A stretch of DNA of 64,000 nt from a virus, in the IMG/VR virus record IMGVR_UViG_3300018962_000001, positions 62,001-126,000 of that record; one strand, 5' to 3'. The notes under the pieces are model-generated. The model had not been told where the DNA came from. It made no database searches and worked only from the letters and a program-made list of their open reading frames with translations. Shown here piece after piece: positions 8,634 through 17,748 of this stretch (the stretch's first letter is position 1; the number at the start of each line of letters is the position of its first letter). Both the position numbers and the translations under genes were made by a program.

Positions 8634-9070
8634 TCGTGATTGTAGATCTGACCGACGAGGAGATCGCGGCAGTACGGCGGCTGGCCTGGAACGATGTCCA
8701 TGCGGCGGGGGATCGGCGCGACTGGGATTCTGCCGCCGCCGCGGAATCGCCAACCTCTCCTGCGCGCGTCCTGGCGAACAAAATCACCGAAGCAACCGCG
8801 CAGGATGCCGTCACCACCGAGCTTGCGCCTGCGCTCCGGCGACTCCTTTGGGTGTACGAGGCCCGTATGCGCCCTGACACCGCTCCGGCATCCATTCGCG
8901 CGGATTTAGCCGCGCTGTATGCCCGCGAACGTGCCGCTGGCGCAACGGCGGCGACCGCCTGGGCAACACTCTATCACCGGGCGACTCGCGTGCATGGTCT
9001 CACCGACACCCCGGCCATCGGCATTCTGATTAGCGAGATCCACAATGTCTGGCGGGAGGAGCATGGATGA
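8630..9070 (+). CDS. hypothetical protein
   Basis: A 146-residue protein coupled by ATGA to the gene before it. The start at 8630 is chosen over an ATG 81 bases upstream because it coincides with the previous stop. A (GCC)4 run encodes AAAA near residue 40. No family recognised. Confidence 0.65.
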   Translation: MIVIVDLTDEEIAAVRRLAWNDVHAAGDRRDWDSAAAAESPTSPARVLANKITEATAQDAVTTELAPALRRLLWVYEARMRPDTAPASIRADLAALYARERAAGATAATAWATLYHRATRVHGLTDTPAIGILISEIHNVWREEHG

Positions 9071-9318
9071 TCCCCTTTATCGCCGAGGAGGCGCTGCCCT
9101 ACTGGCCGATCGTGCAAGGTCTGCTGGCAGCGGGCTATCGTGAACACCTGCCGTCGCCTGCCGCCGCCGCCATCGATGCACGCATTGCCGAGGCCGCCTG
9201 CTGTCCCCACTGTCATCGTCTGATGGTGTACCGACCCTGGTTGGCCGAGTCGTTTGCCCGGCGCTCGTATCGCGCCTTTAGTGTCTGCCTGATGTGCGAT
9301 CTGGCAGCGGAGTTTTAA
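9067..9318 (+). CDS. small zinc-binding protein
   Basis: An 83-residue protein with CCPHCH near residue 44 and CLMC near residue 73, a probable zinc site. ATGA overlap with its upstream neighbour. Confidence 0.65.
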   Translation: MIPFIAEEALPYWPIVQGLLAAGYREHLPSPAAAAIDARIAEAACCPHCHRLMVYRPWLAESFARRSYRAFSVCLMCDLAAEF

Positions 9319-9322
9319 GACT

Positions 9323-9973
9323 ATGCACCGTGTAACCTTGATCTTGCTGTATGCCCAACGCGATCTCCTCCGACGTGCCCTGAATGATCTGATACACCAT
9401 TTGGGGGAAACTCCGCTGGTGAACGAGTTAACGCAGCCGACCCCCGACCGTGACCAACGGTTGCTCCGCGCGATCCGGGGGCAAGTCATCTGGGCTGCCG
9501 AGTCGATCGCTGAATCCGACCCCTTCTCTATTGTGCTGGGGGAGCGTCAAGTCGAGTTGTTGGACCAGGCCATCCGTCTGTATCACCAGCACCTGCGAGC
9601 AACGCTGCCAACGTACAATCCTGTCATTGCCGAAACGGGCGTGGTGGTCTCGCTGATCGATCGGGCGCTGACGGATCGGCAGTCCCTCGGCATTGTGCCG
9701 CACCTGTGCGACTATTGTGGGTGCTCGGTTGCTCCACAGGAAGACGCAGCCCTCCTGCGACGCCTGCTGTATCTGGCGAATGAAGACCTCCTCTCGCCGT
9801 TTGAGGTGCCGGATCGCAATGCCAGCCGCCATCTGTTTCCAAGCGCGACGTGTCCGGGGTCGCCATCGACCGCGCAATACCTGGAGGGGCAGCCGCGTGA
9901 TCCGCGCTATCCCTATAAATCCACGTATGAAGCGCCAAGCCGGGCGGCCTATGCTCAGATGCAGGAGGGATGA
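9323..9973 (+). CDS. hypothetical protein with CxxC pair
   Basis: A 216-residue protein, helical in its first 120 residues, with CDYCGC near residue 128. No family recognised. Confidence 0.6.
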   Translation: MHRVTLILLYAQRDLLRRALNDLIHHLGETPLVNELTQPTPDRDQRLLRAIRGQVIWAAESIAESDPFSIVLGERQVELLDQAIRLYHQHLRATLPTYNPVIAETGVVVSLIDRALTDRQSLGIVPHLCDYCGCSVAPQEDAALLRRLLYLANEDLLSPFEVPDRNASRHLFPSATCPGSPSTAQYLEGQPRDPRYPYKSTYEAPSRAAYAQMQEG

Positions 9974-10299
9974 TGGCTGATCCACAAATCCCCATCCTCG
10001 TCACCTTTGGCGGCAAGGAGCGGGGAAGCGGTCGTCCGGTGGTAGGATCATTTCTGATGCTGGCTCGGCATCCGGTGGACGCCGAGCCGTTTAGTCGTGA
10101 GATCGTGGGTCGCATGATTGCGGCTCCGTTCTACTATGATCAGCAGGTCGTCTCGTTGCTCCCGCTCGTCCAGGCCCAACTCATCGTCGGCACCGATGGG
10201 CAGGAATATCGCGTGGAAGTTGTGGTCCAGGTGGCAACCGATGCCGATCGTGCGCTGCTCACACGACGCATGGAGGACCCATTCCTTGACGAGCGCTAA
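9973..10299 (+). CDS. hypothetical protein
   Basis: A 108-residue beta-rich protein. CAGGAGGG lies directly before an ATGATG; the second ATG at 9973 has the better spacing. Its C-terminal codons contain the -35 box of the next promoter. Confidence 0.65.
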   Translation: MADPQIPILVTFGGKERGSGRPVVGSFLMLARHPVDAEPFSREIVGRMIAAPFYYDQQVVSLLPLVQAQLIVGTDGQEYRVEVVVQVATDADRALLTRRMEDPFLDER

Positions 10300-10314
10300 G
10301 GCACGCGCTATCAT
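10286..10314 (+). promoter_or_regulatory. sigma70-type promoter with GCGC dyad
   Basis: TTGACG at 10286, 17-base spacer with GAGCGCTA and CGCGC, TATCAT at 10309. Overlaps the end of the upstream gene. Confidence 0.8.
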
Positions 10315-10343
10315 ATAGGCTATTCGTAGCAGAAGGAATCCTG

Positions 10344-10685
10344 ATGACCACCAACCAATCCACCGCCAGCCTCGGCGCGACCGTTGCTTTTAAGCTCCGG
10401 CATGTGTCCGGCGTGAGTCATGGCGTCGTGATCGCCGAACATCCAAACGGGTATCGTGGCGATAAACCGGCGATCCGAGTCTATGATCGCACCACGAATA
10501 CCGTGTATCTCTTTCATCGAGGACGCGGCTATCGGGTCGTCACCCCGGCTCCGAGTGATCCGGCGGCGGTCACCACCATTCTGGAGGCGGAGCGCGATGC
10601 CCGCCGCGCGCATTTACGGACGATCCCGGCCTGGCGTGATCGGCTGGCGGACGATCCACACGTTGATGTGTTTGAAGGAGCGTAA
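10344..10685 (+). CDS. hypothetical protein
   Basis: A 113-residue protein: a beta-rich first 70 residues followed by a charged helix. AGAAGGAA precedes the ATG. No family recognised. Confidence 0.65.
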   Translation: MTTNQSTASLGATVAFKLRHVSGVSHGVVIAEHPNGYRGDKPAIRVYDRTTNTVYLFHRGRGYRVVTPAPSDPAAVTTILEAERDARRAHLRTIPAWRDRLADDPHVDVFEGA

Positions 10686-10688
10686 GGC

Positions 10689-11282
10689 ATGCCGCGTACG
10701 GAACCGGGAGTGCGTTGGACGAAGCTGATCGCGACCCAACGAATCGTGCTTGAAGGGCTGCCCGCCGTGCAGTATGCCGTGTGGTCGCAACATCGTCAGC
10801 GTGTTGCCGATTCGCTGGTCGGCGAATCGTGGACCGATGTCGAGCGGTCGGCCCTGTATCGCCACGCGGCGGCGCTCCGGCTCGACGACATTACCATCGA
10901 ATATCTTTTGATTGGCAAACAGCGCACGCTGCGACCGGCGGCGGACACGCCGTGGCATACCATCGCCCTTGGGGCAGACTTGCGCGTTGGCTATCGCATC
11001 GTCGACGCAGCGCTGCTGGAGCAGCGACCCTTTACCCCGCCGCCGCCGGTGCTGGATCTCGACGCTGCGTGGGCCGTGCATGGCGCTGCGGAGCAGCTGG
11101 TCGATGACGCGAAGGCGCTCGCCGAGCAGGCGAGCATGCTCCTCATGCCGCCTGGCCTCGTGGCCCAGCCGACCGTGGAGAGTCTGTTGGTGATCCTGAG
11201 CCGCGTCGAGGCAGCGGCAGCAACCATCCGCACCTCGCTCCCTGGATTACCACCCCTTGACATACGCACGTCAATGCCGTAA
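10689..11282 (+). CDS. hypothetical helical protein
   Basis: A 197-residue protein, helical and alanine-rich in the second half. GAAGGAGCG precedes the ATG. Its TAA stop is also the first three bases of the -10 box at 11280. Confidence 0.6.
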   Translation: MPRTEPGVRWTKLIATQRIVLEGLPAVQYAVWSQHRQRVADSLVGESWTDVERSALYRHAAALRLDDITIEYLLIGKQRTLRPAADTPWHTIALGADLRVGYRIVDAALLEQRPFTPPPPVLDLDAAWAVHGAAEQLVDDAKALAEQASMLLMPPGLVAQPTVESLLVILSRVEAAAATIRTSLPGLPPLDIRTSMP

Positions 11283-11285
11283 GCT
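11257..11285 (+). promoter_or_regulatory. sigma70-type promoter
   Basis: TTGACA at 11257, 17-base spacer, TAAGCT at 11280. The right half site reads ATGCCG instead of ATGCGC. Confidence 0.75.
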
Positions 11286-11308
11286 GTGCCCAAGTAAAGG
11301 AGTGTAGT

Positions 11309-11557
11309 ATGGCAATGCAGCGAGTATCGGTCAGCGCTGTGCGACCGAACGATGTCTTGTTTCACATGGATCGAGAGGACGATCGGATTGTGGTGATCGA
11401 TCGGATGCCGCGCGCGGCGCGGGCCGAGGCTCGGTTTCGGATTCGACTCCCCAACGGCGATCAGGCAATCTGGACCATCTCATCCCTGCGTGCGCAGGGA
11501 TACACGCAGCTGTTTCGTCCGTCCGGCGTGGGTGAGATGCCGGTGGGAGAGTTGTAA
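11309..11557 (+). CDS. hypothetical protein
   Basis: An 82-residue beta-rich protein with AAAGGAG before the ATG. No family recognised. The next ATG follows its stop without a gap. Confidence 0.6.
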   Translation: MAMQRVSVSAVRPNDVLFHMDREDDRIVVIDRMPRAARAEARFRIRLPNGDQAIWTISSLRAQGYTQLFRPSGVGEMPVGEL

Positions 11558-11836
11558 ATGCACGGCCTTGAAGCAGCGATGGAGATCGAGCGGATCGTGA
11601 TTCGTGACGGGGGAGGTCCGCTCGACCACCGTCGCAACCTGCGCTGGCAGTTGTTCATTCACTTCTTGAACTATCCTCGACCAACCGCGGTGGCCGCCCT
11701 GGCGTGGCTGAACACCCCGCACCCGGTATTGGACGCACGAACCCCCGCAGCGGCCCTCGCCGCTGGAGATCTGGATGCGGTGGCCGCTGCGATAGCAACT
11801 ATCCCCCGGCTGCCTGACCCGGCGATGATCCCGTAG
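11558..11836 (+). CDS. DUF2384/MbcA-like small protein
   Basis: A 92-residue protein whose residues 50-85 (WLNTPHPVL, then a Thr-Pro and a closing helix) resemble the MbcA/ParS toxin-binding domain found at the C-terminus of Xre-type antitoxins. No toxin gene adjoins it. The protein at 53464 carries the same WLNTP pattern. The role is unknown; the match is by eye. Confidence 0.5.
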   Translation: MHGLEAAMEIERIVIRDGGGPLDHRRNLRWQLFIHFLNYPRPTAVAALAWLNTPHPVLDARTPAAALAAGDLDAVAAAIATIPRLPDPAMIP

Positions 11837-11876
11837 ATCTTCTTTGCGTATCCGCCCCAACAGATTCCAAGACCCC

Positions 11877-11905
11877 TTGACAAGCGCGACGACGAGCGCT
11901 AAGCT
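11877..11905 (+). promoter_or_regulatory. sigma70-type promoter with GCGC dyad
   Basis: TTGACA at 11877, 17-base spacer with AGCGC and GAGCGC, TAAGCT at 11900. Dedicated to the CCA-adding enzyme gene. Confidence 0.85.
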
Positions 11906-11935
11906 GCTCCCAAGATGAGCAAAGGGGGGGGCAGT

Positions 11936-13393
11936 ATGCACAGAGCGCCAATCAGCCAGATTGATTCCACAATCATTCCATTCGAGGTTCGCCAGATTAT
12001 GATGGCGATCGAGGATGCGGGGGGGCACCCCTGGATTGTCGGTGGCTTTATTCGGAATATCCTGATCCGGTCAATCCATCCGTCGATTCCCTGCGAGATC
12101 GACTTTAAAGATATTGACCTGGAAGTCTTCGATCTGGAGCCGGAGGCGGTTTTTGCCATTGTGCGGCCCTTGGTCCCGCATTGCCAGATGGATGTCGGGA
12201 ATCAGTTCCCGGTCATCAAGGCCCGGACCCACAGTGGAATCGAGCTGGATGTTGCCGCGCCACGGCGGGAGCGTAAGACTGGAGCGGGCCATCGGGGCTT
12301 TACGGTCACGGTAGATGTCCATATGCCACTGGCCGAGGCCGCCCGGCGACGAGACTTTCGGATGAATGCGATTGCGCTGGATCTGTGCGGTACGATCGCT
12401 GACCCAATGGACGGCATGGCCGATATTGTCCATCAGGTGATTCGCGTATGTGATCCGGCGGGGTTCCATGAAGATCCGAACCGCGTGCCGCGCGCCATGC
12501 AATTTGCCAGTCGCTTTGATTTTGCCCCGGATGCCGAGTGTATCGCCGCCGCCGCCGCCGCCATTGGCGAGGCTCCCCGGATTCCTGCCGAGATCTGGTG
12601 GGGGGAGTGGGAAAAGTGGGCATCGAAGGGCGTTCGACCCAGCCGAGGACTGCTGTTTCTCCGTGCCTGCGGCTGGATCGGTCTGTTCCCAGAGGCGGCT
12701 GCCTTGATCGGGACGGCCCAGGACCCGGAATGGCACCCGGAAGGCGATGTCTGGACGCATAGCTGCTTAAGCGCCGATCGTGCGGCGGAGATCGCCGCAC
12801 GGGACGGGATCACGGGACGCGCGCGCGCGGCCTTCGTGATTGGCTGCTTTGCGCATGATTTCGGGAAGGCCGAGCCGGGCGTCAGTTTCGTCAAAGACGG
12901 ACGGATTGTGTCACCCGGCCATGATGAGGCCGGAGTTGCTCCGGCGACTCGGTTCTTGAATCGAATCAACGCGCCGCATGCAGTACGCGATCAGGTCATT
13001 GCCTGTGTCCGTCACCATATGGCGCATGTTGGGGTTGAACCAAGTCAGCGAATCGTCAATCGCTGGGCAAAACGATTCCATCCGGCCTCGATTCAGGAGA
13101 TTGCGCGGGTCGCTGAGGCCGACCATTGCGCCCGCCCACCGTTGCCAGGCGGTGCCCCAATGGCTCCCTTTGTGGCGCTGGCCGAGTCCGAGGGGGTTGC
13201 CCATCAGCGCCCGAAGCGGATTATCGAGGGTGGCCGCATCATCGAGATATTTGGGATCGCACCCGGACCACAGGTAGGCATGATCGTCCGGGCTGCCGAG
13301 CAAGCCCAAATTGAAGATCGGGCTTTTAGCGATGAGGCGGGAGCCATTCAATGGATTGCCAACCAGTTCGATCTTGCTCTTGTAACCCCTTGA
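11936..13393 (+). CDS. cca: CCA-adding tRNA nucleotidyltransferase with HD domain
   Basis: A 485-residue class II nucleotidyltransferase of the poly(A) polymerase/CCA family. VGGFIRN (35-41), the catalytic DIDLEVF (59-65) and RRDFRMNA (138-145) follow in the usual order. A C-terminal HD domain is marked by THS near 275 and AHDFGKAE near 307. It adds or repairs the 3' CCA of tRNAs. That suits this window, where several tRNAs (for example at 48544, 54096 and 58128) lack an encoded CCA. The ATG at 11936 is chosen over 11915 because AAAGGGGGGG lies between them. A (GCC)6 run encodes an alanine tract near 206. Confidence 0.88.
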   Translation: MHRAPISQIDSTIIPFEVRQIMMAIEDAGGHPWIVGGFIRNILIRSIHPSIPCEIDFKDIDLEVFDLEPEAVFAIVRPLVPHCQMDVGNQFPVIKARTHSGIELDVAAPRRERKTGAGHRGFTVTVDVHMPLAEAARRRDFRMNAIALDLCGTIADPMDGMADIVHQVIRVCDPAGFHEDPNRVPRAMQFASRFDFAPDAECIAAAAAAIGEAPRIPAEIWWGEWEKWASKGVRPSRGLLFLRACGWIGLFPEAAALIGTAQDPEWHPEGDVWTHSCLSADRAAEIAARDGITGRARAAFVIGCFAHDFGKAEPGVSFVKDGRIVSPGHDEAGVAPATRFLNRINAPHAVRDQVIACVRHHMAHVGVEPSQRIVNRWAKRFHPASIQEIARVAEADHCARPPLPGGAPMAPFVALAESEGVAHQRPKRIIEGGRIIEIFGIAPGPQVGMIVRAAEQAQIEDRAFSDEAGAIQWIANQFDLALVTP

Positions 13394-13418
13394 CAAACGC
13401 GCCGGGATGCGCTAAGCT
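13390..13418 (+). promoter_or_regulatory. sigma70-type promoter with GCGC dyad
   Basis: TTGACA at 13390, 17-base spacer with ACGCGC and ATGCGC, TAAGCT at 13413. Overlaps the stop codon of cca. Confidence 0.85.
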
Positions 13419-13445
13419 GTACGGGTAGCACACACGGAGGATGTA

Positions 13446-13745
13446 ATGCATGATCATGGATATGGGTACGGCCTGGACGATCTGAACGGCTGGGGATATG
13501 CGCGTTATGGTGGCCGCCGCGTCCGGGTCTGGGACTATGCCTGCCCTGATTTTGGGATTCCGCCTGCGCCGACGACACCACCGATGGCGCAGGCCGTGGG
13601 GCCGCAACCGAAGATCACCAGCCGCCAATGGCCGCGCAACAAGAAGCAGGTGGATCAGCAGACCCGCCGCCGCCGCCGGGATCAGAATAAGCGGGCCGGG
13701 GCAACCCGGACGCAGCAGCGCAAGGTCGCCAAGGGAAAGCGATGA
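13446..13745 (+). CDS. basic-tailed hypothetical protein
   Basis: A 99-residue protein. The N-terminal 30 residues are Gly/Tyr-rich; the C-terminal 40 residues are very basic, with a (CCG)5 run encoding an RRRRR tract. Looks disordered and nucleic-acid-binding. GGAGGATG precedes the ATG. Confidence 0.65.
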   Translation: MHDHGYGYGLDDLNGWGYARYGGRRVRVWDYACPDFGIPPAPTTPPMAQAVGPQPKITSRQWPRNKKQVDQQTRRRRRDQNKRAGATRTQQRKVAKGKR

Positions 13746-14059
13746 CACCCCGGAATAGCGATGAGCAGCAGATTCTTGCCTGGATGAATCAGGTCTATCT
13801 TCGGCTGGTGTACTGCCCCTTCAGATCTTGGATACTGGTTCGGGGTAATGGGCAACAACCGTGGATTGGCGATCGTATCCCTGCTGCCCCTGACTACTTC
13901 GCCCCCGATCCGCGGAGCTTTATCGATCCAGAGACCGCACAGCGCTTGGTGGACCAGGGAAAGGTGGAAATGCGGTATCTCCCGGATCATCCGGTCCAAG
14001 GTGTGCAGTATTACGTGGTCAAGGAGATCGGTGATGCCTCGTCAGAAACGCCAGTATAA
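13742..14059 (+). CDS. hypothetical protein
   Basis: A 105-residue protein coupled by ATGA. Contains a proline-rich middle section. The next gene begins inside its last 26 bases. No family recognised. Confidence 0.6.
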   Translation: MTPRNSDEQQILAWMNQVYLRLVYCPFRSWILVRGNGQQPWIGDRIPAAPDYFAPDPRSFIDPETAQRLVDQGKVEMRYLPDHPVQGVQYYVVKEIGDASSETPV

Positions 14060-14261
14060 CACCGTCCGAACCGATCAGTTTGAATCGTTGATCGGCCTGT
14101 ACGAAGCGAAGGGAAACTATGAAGCGGCGAGCGCGCTGCGCGGCCTGGCGCGGTCGGTTGGGGCACCCATCGATGAAGCCGTGATCACCACACACAAGGA
14201 GGGGGTCCGAGAAACACTGGCTCGCTGGCAGCAGCAGGATCGTGTGGTATCCAATGGCTGA
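14034..14261 (+). CDS. hypothetical helical protein
   Basis: A 75-residue protein with a basic N-terminus and two probable helices. AAGGAGATCG lies before the ATG. No family recognised. Confidence 0.6.
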   Translation: MPRQKRQYNTVRTDQFESLIGLYEAKGNYEAASALRGLARSVGAPIDEAVITTHKEGVRETLARWQQQDRVVSNG

Positions 14262-14622
14262 TTGGGCCGTTGTTCTGGTTGATCTCACGTATCATGGCGG
14301 TCTGACCAACAGCCAGGATCAGGCCGCCCTGCTCCGCTTCGTTGAGATTGTTGCTCCTGATGATCTCGATGCTCAGCAGTATTTAGATCCGAGGTTTGAA
14401 GGATCGATCCATCAGCCTCCTGGCGTGCGGGAACGGATGCGCGCGGCATCTGTCCGGGTTCAAGGATACCAGGAGCGGCGGCGGCGCGCACTCACGCAGA
14501 TTGTGAAGAAGGGACTAGCGGAATCAGGCTGGGAAGGGACTGGAGAACGCGGAATGAATCGGTTTGGATCGACTCGCTTTCGCTGGTATCGGCTGCGCCC
14601 CCAACCAGGAGCAACGCCGTGA
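14254..14622 (+). CDS. hypothetical protein
   Basis: A 122-residue protein with a basic helical C-terminal half (ERRRRAL). The ATG at 14254 sits 8 bases before the previous stop. No family recognised. Confidence 0.6.
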   Translation: MADWAVVLVDLTYHGGLTNSQDQAALLRFVEIVAPDDLDAQQYLDPRFEGSIHQPPGVRERMRAASVRVQGYQERRRRALTQIVKKGLAESGWEGTGERGMNRFGSTRFRWYRLRPQPGATP

Positions 14623-14912
14623 CTCGGTTGAGTAGCGCTGATCGGCTGTTGCTTGCCGTAGCCGGAGGCGACCGGCTTCTTCTCCTGGCAGAGTCGCGGA
14701 CCTATGTGCTTGCCGGGGCAGCGTTCCCGCATCGCGCGCCGGTCGCGGTGCGCACAGTAGAATCGTTGGTGGGCGCGGCGCTCCTGCGTCCAGAGCCACG
14801 ACCACCGTATCCGGGGTCATTCGACGGTATCCTGCGTACGTACACGTTAACGACACAAGGAATCGAGCGGGTCGCGCAGCTTCGCCGTCAGATCGGGCAA
14901 GAGCACCCTTGA
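14619..14912 (+). CDS. hypothetical protein, possible winged-helix
   Basis: A 97-residue protein starting with GTG at 14619 in a 4-base overlap. The C-terminal segment TLTTQGIERVAQLRRQ resembles the wing and last helix of small winged-helix proteins, a weak visual match. The next promoter overlaps its stop. Confidence 0.55.
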   Translation: MTRLSSADRLLLAVAGGDRLLLLAESRTYVLAGAAFPHRAPVAVRTVESLVGAALLRPEPRPPYPGSFDGILRTYTLTTQGIERVAQLRRQIGQEHP

Positions 14913-14937
14913 CGTGCGCACTATAATGCGCTATACT
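14909..14937 (+). promoter_or_regulatory. sigma70-type promoter with GCGC dyad
   Basis: TTGACG at 14909, 17-base spacer with TGCGCA and ATGCGC, TATACT at 14932. Confidence 0.85.
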
Positions 14938-14962
14938 GTTCTCATAGCCAAAGGAGTAGCAG

Positions 14963-15346
14963 ATGAGTGATTTGATTGTTCGTGACCGGACGGGGCGCGT
15001 GTATTCCCAGCAGGAGCAGGCCGAGTTGACCCAGTTGTGGGCAGAGCGCTTTGCGCGGGGCGAGTTTTCAGCAGGCGTGACCGGGATCGGCGAGTATCGC
15101 GAGATGAGCCAGAACGGTGATGAGCCGCTGGCCTATCCGGTGCTGGCGACTCTTGAGGTGCTGCCGACGATTAGCCGCGAGGAGCAGTTCGTGATCGATT
15201 TCATGCGCGCACACGTTGAGCACGAAGTCCGGAGTGGCCGTGCCCTCCTGGTCGGCGATCTGAACGGTGGGGGCGTGACCGGCGGGCGTCAGTTTAATCC
15301 CACGATGCCCAACCATCTGATGACGATCCGCACGGCAGGCGGCTAA
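14963..15346 (+). CDS. hypothetical protein
   Basis: A 127-residue protein with AAAGGAGTAG before the ATG. No family recognised. A strong hairpin follows at 15374. Confidence 0.65.
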   Translation: MSDLIVRDRTGRVYSQQEQAELTQLWAERFARGEFSAGVTGIGEYREMSQNGDEPLAYPVLATLEVLPTISREEQFVIDFMRAHVEHEVRSGRALLVGDLNGGGVTGGRQFNPTMPNHLMTIRTAGG

Positions 15347-15373
15347 TCTGCCAGGTGATACATACCGTAAGGG

Positions 15374-15394
15374 GCGCGCGACGCGCGCCCCGTC
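15374..15394 (+). terminator. GC-rich hairpin, possible attenuator
   Basis: GGGGCGCGC and GCGCGCCCC pair perfectly around a GAC loop. No T run follows, so it may be a weak terminator or an RNA-stability element between 14963 and 15412. Confidence 0.5.
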
Positions 15395-15411
15395 GCGAGT
15401 AGGAGAAGTCT

Positions 15412-16635
15412 ATGTCCACCCGATCGCTTGCCAGTGGCTATTATCGCCCGCTGGCTGGTATTGAGTCCAGTAGTGCCCACGATCGCTGGTATATGGTTGC
15501 GATCGATCCCGCGGGCACGCTGAGTTGTGATTGTTCCGCCTGGACAACCAATGCGGCCAATCTGGAACGCCGGGCAGTGAAGCGCGGCGGAATCGTCATC
15601 GAACCTGCCGTGTATCGTGATGGGCCGCGCCGGTGTAAGCATACTGAGCCGATCGCGATCATCATGCAAGGCACCCAGCTTGCCGGGTGGACGCAAGTGC
15701 CCATCGGTTCGCCGCCGCCCCTCTCGCCGTGGCATCAGTCGTTGGTCGACGCCATTCGGGAGTCGTTCCGGGGACTCCACGGCGATTGGTGGGTGCAAGA
15801 ACGCGATTCACGGATTGGATCGGATCGGTATAAGTTTATTCTTATCCGTCTGCGCACAGGGAATGGTCGGGCTGCCGCTGGGGTCGTGGCCTTGGCCCTC
15901 GATCATCTCCACCAGGAAGGGTCACACGATCAGCAGGTTGCGTATATCCGTGAACAGGTCAGCGCCTGGATCGGCTATACCCTGATGGCCTCGATCGCAC
16001 GCCAGGAAGGCTGGACGCAGCTCGGTCAGCCGCCCGCCCGGTATCGCCATGAGGGGACCGCGCGCCGCCGACCCGCGCCGACTCCGGCGGCTTCCCCACC
16101 TCCCGCCCAGCGGCCCGCGCGTCCAACCCCACCGCCGCCGCTTCCCGCCCTCACGGATGTGCTGCGGATTGGGCAGCGTCGCGATCTCGGCGATGGCTTA
16201 ACGCCCCAGCAACGCGCAGAAAATATGCTGCGCTTGTTTCTCGGTGCGGACTATCAGCGCCTCGAAGCGCAGGGATTCTTGGATGTCTCCTCAACGGTCG
16301 TGCCAGGCCGCGTGTACCGGGTGCGCCGTGATCCTGATAAATGCGAAGCGCGCCGAGTCCGCGTTTTTGAACGTGGGCGGTATGTTGCCGACTATTGTAT
16401 TGTTCCCGATATGAGCGGCTTTCCCGAGGCCGACCACTGGCTGACCGTGTTCATGGGACTTATGACCGATGAACGCCAAGCCTGTGCCGTAGTCAATGGC
16501 GCAACCTGGCATATCGGCGCGCGGCCTGGGGATGGGAATAATGTGTTTTCTCCCTACTCGGACTGTTCGGATGACGAGGAAACGATTCCCGCTATCTGGC
16601 ACCAACGTCCGAATCAGATTGTGCGGGGAGGATAA
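15412..16635 (+). CDS. SWIM zinc-finger protein
   Basis: A 407-residue protein. LSCDCSAW near residue 38 with RRCKH near residue 75 gives the CxC...CxH pattern of a SWIM zinc finger, which binds DNA or protein. A proline-rich linker spans about residues 213-245, followed by an alpha/beta C-terminal domain I do not recognise. TAGGAGAAG precedes the ATG. Confidence 0.6.
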   Translation: MSTRSLASGYYRPLAGIESSSAHDRWYMVAIDPAGTLSCDCSAWTTNAANLERRAVKRGGIVIEPAVYRDGPRRCKHTEPIAIIMQGTQLAGWTQVPIGSPPPLSPWHQSLVDAIRESFRGLHGDWWVQERDSRIGSDRYKFILIRLRTGNGRAAAGVVALALDHLHQEGSHDQQVAYIREQVSAWIGYTLMASIARQEGWTQLGQPPARYRHEGTARRRPAPTPAASPPPAQRPARPTPPPPLPALTDVLRIGQRRDLGDGLTPQQRAENMLRLFLGADYQRLEAQGFLDVSSTVVPGRVYRVRRDPDKCEARRVRVFERGRYVADYCIVPDMSGFPEADHWLTVFMGLMTDERQACAVVNGATWHIGARPGDGNNVFSPYSDCSDDEETIPAIWHQRPNQIVRGG

Positions 16636-16637
16636 CG

Positions 16638-16952
16638 ATGCGCGTACCACGAACACGGCCTGTCTGGCGGGCAAGCGATCCTCTGGATCAGGGAATTGGA
16701 CAGTGGGGGCATGCGACCACGCGCATGAACAGTGCTTCCTATGGCCCGTACCAGCTCTTTATTGTTGAACACCAGATGAATGGAGCCACGTATGCGATCG
16801 ATGGCTCCGTCACCCTGGGAGACGACGTGGTGTTTCAAACCGACCGCATCAGGATCTCCGGGGAATGGGAAAAGCGGATGCGAATGATGGCCGATCGCTT
16901 AATGCGCCGTGCCCGCGCAGATGCCCGGCTGCGTCAAGAGACGGAGGGTTAA
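16638..16952 (+). CDS. hypothetical protein
   Basis: A 104-residue protein ending in a basic helix. GGGAGG overlaps the stop of the preceding gene. No family recognised. Confidence 0.6.
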   Translation: MRVPRTRPVWRASDPLDQGIGQWGHATTRMNSASYGPYQLFIVEHQMNGATYAIDGSVTLGDDVVFQTDRIRISGEWEKRMRMMADRLMRRARADARLRQETEG

Positions 16953-16953
16953 C

Positions 16954-17748
16954 ATGGACTGGCTGGCCCTGAAAGCGCTCCTGACAGGAGCGCTCTGCGG
17001 TCTCGCTTTGGCGGCAGGGCTGATCGGGTGGCAGGTGTGGCTTTCGGCCCGATCGCGTCGGATGTCCTCGTGGATGTATGCCCGCAGTCTCTGCCGCTCG
17101 CCCCACGCTTTATATCCCCAGCACTATCCTGAGTACCCGCCCGAAGTCGTGGTGGAAGCGCCGACCAACCGTGGGGTGGTGGTGGTGACCTCGCTGGATG
17201 TGCCCGCACCCCTGCATGGCTGGATTTCCCGACGTGCGTTGCGGCAACACCTCCAGGCCGAAGTGGAATGGCGCGCGGCCCGGATTAACCTGCTTGCTCG
17301 CTGGATTCCGGTGCAGACCCGGATTGATGATCGCACCTATCACGCCCTGATTGAGCAGGCGTCCACGCGGTGTCGCCTCCACGGTCAGGGTGACGCCGAT
17401 CGACGCGCGGCGCAGATCGCGCGTCTGCTGGTCCGGCCTGAACCTCCTGGCCCTCCCTCCGATCCTCGGCGCATCTGGACCGCGCCCACCCCGGATGAGC
17501 AGCACCTGTGGAACTCGGCACGGGACGCTGCTGGGCTGGATGCTCCTGAAGATCGGGTGCTTGGGATCTGGCGTGATCTTGTCCATGCGCTTGATACGCG
17601 AGGACTCCCCCCGCCGCCACCCCGCGATGGCGCGCTGGCCGCACGGATGGCCGCGCAGGGGCATACCTGGGCCTATATTGCCCGGTATTGTGGCTTTGAG
17701 TCGGCGGCGGCGGCGGCGGCGGCGGCGCAGGAAGGACAGAATTTATGA
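16954..17748 (+). CDS. membrane-anchored hypothetical protein
   Basis: A 264-residue protein with one N-terminal membrane segment (about residues 8-30) and a soluble remainder, so probably anchored in the host membrane. PPPPPP near 222 and a long alanine tract near 252, encoded by (CGG)8, the longest such run in the window, lie at the C-terminus. Confidence 0.65.
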   Translation: MDWLALKALLTGALCGLALAAGLIGWQVWLSARSRRMSSWMYARSLCRSPHALYPQHYPEYPPEVVVEAPTNRGVVVVTSLDVPAPLHGWISRRALRQHLQAEVEWRAARINLLARWIPVQTRIDDRTYHALIEQASTRCRLHGQGDADRRAAQIARLLVRPEPPGPPSDPRRIWTAPTPDEQHLWNSARDAAGLDAPEDRVLGIWRDLVHALDTRGLPPPPPRDGALAARMAAQGHTWAYIARYCGFESAAAAAAAAQEGQNL